Shown here: one piece after another, positions 60,431 through 64,000 of the stretch
Layout of the letters: every line of letters starts with the position of its first letter
Numbering within the stretch: position 1 is the first letter of the stretch
Source of the DNA: Hibiscus mutabilis
Taxonomy: Eukaryota > Streptophyta > Magnoliopsida > Malvales > Malvaceae
Direction of reading: 5' to 3'
DNA: 64,000 nucleotides
Assembly (NCBI GenBank): GCA_019671005.1
Contig: CM033745.1
Coordinates: forward strand, 1,721,146-1,785,145
Program-made: the position numbers and the translations under genes
The notes under the pieces: model-generated
Database searches by the model: none
What the model was told of the DNA's origin: nothing
What the model saw: only the letters and a program-made list of their open reading frames with translations

Positions 60431-62079
60431 CATTTCCCAATGAGGTCCCCCCATGGTGTCCGATATGTATAGTAAATGAATTTGGCAGATCCAACCATCC
60501 AATTAAAACCGAGTGGCCACTTGCCGAGAGGGAGCCTGAGCCCACCTCAGCTGCACCCTTCCTCACTTGTTTTTGATTGGGGTTTCCGATTATAGGTTGG
60601 TGCAGCTATGTTGACCCTCTAATTTCCTCATTTGCAAGGTTTACAGCTCCGTCTTTCTTCAATCTGCGATCTACATTTACAAGAATAGAAAATGTGTGAA
60701 CCATAAGTTGGATCGATGATGTTTGTCGTTTAGGGCCTTCTGTTTGTGTCTTAATGTCTTTTTAGGCAACTTAATTCCTGAAATTTCGATGAGTGGTTTT
60801 ACGATTTTTGTCAAAGTTTGTCATACTCAAGTAAGAAATAGTATATGTTTACTAACAATTTTGTGTGTGTTAAAAGGTGAGTTTAGACAGTTTATCAAAG
60901 TTTGTCATCCTCTAATTAGACCATAATCTCCTCCTTTTTGAAGTTTAAAAGATTTTATAAACAAAATCTATGTTCATCATTTTTGTCTACCTCCTGTGAT
61001 ATCCATTTTTACTTTGTGCTAAACTCTGAAAGTTTAATATTTGTCTCAGCTATCAATTTTAAATTCATTTTAACTTTGTGTTTGCACTAAGTTAGGTAAA
61101 TAGATAGGGTCAGAGACAACAATGAATCATAATGACATAGAACAATAAAAAAAATATTTATATTTGAAACCTTCAAATTTTAATCCTTATTCCTTTTTGT
61201 TCAGAACATCTTCCTAAGATTTTGAATATTTTTATAATTTCAGATTAAATAAAAATTATTGAGAAGTGTTGATTACAATTTTTGGTCGACATTAAATAAA
61301 CCGAACGTCCTTGGTGTTAGTTCAACTGTTGCTTTCGCTTTAATGTTATGGTGGCGGAGCTGACTAATCAGCCTTTGGTTGGCTTGGGGTTTTTGCATCT
61401 GCGCTGCCTCAGATACTTAAACCAAAATTTGTGTAGTCAAGGTCAACCACATGAGGCTCATCAGAAATTCCTATAATCTGGGATGCTTGATTTGATGACG
61501 TGGATCGTTAAGAAGCCACTTAGTATTAAAAGGTTTTTAATTAAGAAAACTTCAAATATAATATAACATAATATAACAAACAAACAAAAATAACAATAAC
61601 AATAATAATAATTTAATAGACAAGTCATTCGAATTCGAATCTCTTAAGATAACAATAATTTTTCTTCACTAAAACAGCTCAAAGAATTTCATATATAATT
61701 ATTATTAAATATGGTATCATATGATTCATGAAAAATAGAATTAAAGCCAACAAATACATATTATAATGTTTAAACATAAATTAGGAATGCATGTGATAAA
61801 GGACAGTGGCGTGCGAGAATAAAAGAAAATTAATAATTATTAAATATCACATTTTGAAAATTATTACATAAATTAATTATCTTAAATGATTTTTTAAACC
61901 TATATTTGATTTTATATAATAATGACTATTTTGTAAAAGGGAATAATTTTTTAAAGTACTCAATTTACTCACTAGATTGACAGACATTCGAATTTTAATT
62001 TTTCTTAAGTCAAAACTTACACCTCCAAATTTCTTCTAAGTGTTTTGGTACTAAAAAAATAGATAATTTGGTGTTTGAG
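60431..62079. other. Post-gap DNA, no gene recognised
   Basis: The first 150 bp or so are GC-richer and then AT-rich DNA follows. No MNS3 exon was recognised, so the rest of the gene lies in the gap, beyond the window, or was misplaced. Words tttgtcatact / tttgtcatcct repeat at about 60815 and 60899. Confidence 0.5.
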
Positions 62080-62559
62080 TACCGGTACGACCTATGGCGT
62101 ACCGATACAATTTTTCGCTACTGGAAAACATTTTTTTGCTTAATGATTATGGGGTACCAATACGACTATGCACGTTTCGGTATGCTATTTTGAAATTGGA
62201 AACCAAATTGCATTTGAGTATCGACACGACTTATGGTGTACCGATACGGGGTTAAAGATTTTCCAAATCTTTTTATTAAATATTTTGATCGTTGCCTTGT
62301 CAGTTTCTTGGAACCATAAAATTTGAAAATCAGTTACGCGTACCGATACCCCTATAGGCGTATCGATATGGTTTTTCTACCAAAAGTTCCAAGGATTCCA
62401 ATGAGCAAAATTGGTATCGATACATTACGACACATACCGTACTCCTTGTAAATCTTTCACTCCGTACCGATACGCCCTTTCGCGTATCGGTACTCCCTTT
62501 GTTGCAACAGCTCTTTCTTCTTATGGCAGGTACCGATACGGCTACACTTGTACCGATAC
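62080..62559. repeat. Seven doublets of a taccgatac-like 9-mer with 20-bp spacing
   Basis: Pairs of the word (consensus taYcgRtac, partly palindromic) start at 62080/62100, 62155/62175, 62219/62239, 62341/62361, 62415/62435, 62465/62485 and 62531/62551. Within every pair the start-to-start distance is exactly 20 bp, while pairs are 50-122 bp apart. Some words are degenerate. Spacers often contain 'ctatggcg'-like bases. No coding frame explains it. Confidence 0.85.
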
Positions 62560-62806
62560 CTCTGGTTGCCAGACAACATTTATTGCGGGAAAATACATCC
62601 CAATGGCTATAATCTATATCCCAACTACCCAAACGGCTAGAAATCAGTAAAGAGGTATAAAATCAAGTCTTCAAAGCTTCTTCAACAACTATCCAACAAG
62701 TCTAAAGCATTCAAGCACACATCCAACATCTTTGACCTTTATTTGTCAAATTTTGTAAACTCACTTGAGAGTTCTTAATTGTAATCTTTTTATTCAAGTG
62801 TGTGGG
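62560..62806. other. Non-coding DNA between doublets and LTR start
   Basis: AT-rich with 'tccaac' words. It may belong to the same retroelement as the doublets, but I cannot place its ends. Confidence 0.4.
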
Positions 62807-64000
62807 TGTAACACCCCTAATTATGGTTTAGGTGATTGGTTTTATTTCAAAAGGGGGATGAACCTTAAAATTAATGAAAATAAATGTTTGGACTTGGATC
62901 GAATTGAGTAAAGAAATAAAATGGCATGGCTTAATTCTAAAGTACCATTTTGTAAGGTTAGGATTCTTTGTGGGTTGCATGTTAAATGGGAAATTAGAAT
63001 GGTCCCATACACGTGTCATTTGAGTTATTCCACCATGTGGATACTCGGTTAAGGTAACTCAAAAGAAGAATGAAATTCATCCTCTTCATCCATTAGAATT
63101 ATCGAAGTAAGAGAGTGTGAGAGTCTTGAGCGAGAAAGCTTGAATCGGAACTTTTGGTGCAATCTAAAGGTAAAGGTAGCTATTATCCTATTTGTTGGTA
63201 AACAAATGTTAGGAATTTGTAGAATTCTTGCATGTTAGATAGAAATTGTTTGTTGAAGAATTTGTTAGAATCATTGATAGATTGGTTTCATTGTTATGCA
63301 TTTTTGATTGAAGCTTGTAGACAGGCGTATGTTTAAGAATTTGCTTTCTATGATTTCGATTAGGCCTAAACTTGAATCTACTTTGTTCTGTGTTAATATT
63401 TATACAACTATGGACTATTTTCATGAAACTAAGTGTTCGAATCAGTTATGAAAATGTGGGCTGTTTACATTTAGATTTGGAGGTATAATGTGCAACATAT
63501 GTATTGGCATAAGGAATTGAACTATGGGCTGTTTTGAAGTGTTTCATGAACTGTTTTTTATATCTAGAATGAAGATATTTAGAACATAGTTTTGGGGCTG
63601 TTTTAGGGACATTGAAACGTCTTAAAAATCTGTTTCAAAGTGAACAGAGCAGTTTGAATAAAATTGGAAATTTGTTCGGGATTAATTGAAGCTTAAGAAA
63701 CTGTTTTGTATAATCTTGATTTAACAAGTATATAAATTGGTCCATAGGTGGTTCTGAACTATTTGATATACTTAGATTTATAATATATATATATATATGA
63801 GACTGCTTGAGTATAAAATCTTGTGTAAAAATATTTGGAATTGAGAGAACTAGTAAGGATGCATTCTGGAAATTGTTTGATGTCTTGGAGAGTATTATTG
63901 AACATTTAAGTTGATTGGTAACCTTGATTGAGTAGTACATTGTTTTTGCTCGCTTGCATGCAAAGAGCTAGCTTCCTAATGTATGTAAAAAATTGTTTTA
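62807..64000 (+). mobile_element. Probable start of a gypsy-type LTR running off the window
   Basis: Begins TGTAACACCCCTAA, a very common first sequence of plant Ty3/gypsy LTRs, followed by AT-rich DNA without frames. The other end and primer site are outside the window, so this is tentative. Confidence 0.4.

Noticed and set aside
60298..60576. Frames crossing the N-run
   Set aside because: They are joined only by N and have no biological support.
62080..62559. CRISPR-like array
   Set aside because: This is a plant nuclear sequence; the words are short and partly palindromic with variable intervals between pairs, unlike CRISPR repeats.

Overview
This is a repeat-rich, AT-rich window of a eudicot plant nuclear genome. 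Evidence: canonical plant introns, plant-specific gene families (NCED, VQ-motif, IDA-like, F-box/kelch, GH17, class I alpha-mannosidase), decayed 5S rDNA, and plant transposons (Ty3/gypsy, Ty1/copia, L1-type LINE, CACTA, hAT, Mutator-like). A rosid, possibly Malvaceae, fits my impression of the proteins and repeats, but nothing here proves the species. A run of 100 N (60331-60430) marks an assembly gap.

Six protein-coding genes are supported: NCED (minus, 8464-10245), F-box/kelch (plus, 21295-22509), VQ-motif protein (plus, 24416-24760), GH17 beta-1,3-glucanase with three inferred exons (plus, 44860-46230), IDA-like peptide precursor (minus, 52807-53229) and MNS3-type alpha-mannosidase (plus, 59137 to the gap, truncated). 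From memory, Arabidopsis carries MNS3, a GH17 gene, an F-box/kelch gene and NCED5 near one another at about At1g30000-At1g30100, so this looks like a conserved gene neighbourhood expanded by transposons. The genes do not form one pathway: they cover ABA synthesis, ubiquitin targeting, WRKY-linked defence regulation, callose turnover, peptide signalling and N-glycan trimming.

Layout. 1-2.2 kb: end of an Athila-like element (decayed gag, tRNA-Asp primer site, LTR) with a hAT element inside the LTR. 3.2-4.4 kb: GC-richer repeat with palindromes. 4.4-5.3 kb: relic 5S rDNA array, period about 272 bp. 8.4-10.5 kb: NCED and promoter. 11.1-11.6 kb: Mutator-like foldback element with five hairpins. 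15-25.8 kb: F-box and VQ genes plus two hAT elements. 26-30.5 kb: CACTA-like element with LTR debris inside. 33-43.6 kb: nested nest, in which a minus-strand LINE is interrupted by a copia LTR and by a non-coding gypsy-like element carrying two minisatellite arrays, next to a second, plus-strand LINE with an internal tandem duplication. 44.8-46.2 kb: GH17 gene. 49.5-52.5 kb: small inverted-repeat elements. 52.8-53.5 kb: IDA-like gene. 54.1-58.6 kb: long-TIR element hit by a solo LTR, and a second solo LTR of the same family. 59.1-60.3 kb: MNS3 exons. 62.1-62.6 kb: seven doublets of a 9-bp word with fixed 20-bp spacing. 62.8 kb to the end: probable start of another LTR.

I found no convincing new enzymatic or defence system. 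The unusual material is in the repeats: the spaced doublets, the gypsy-internal minisatellites, the hairpin element and the relic 5S array.
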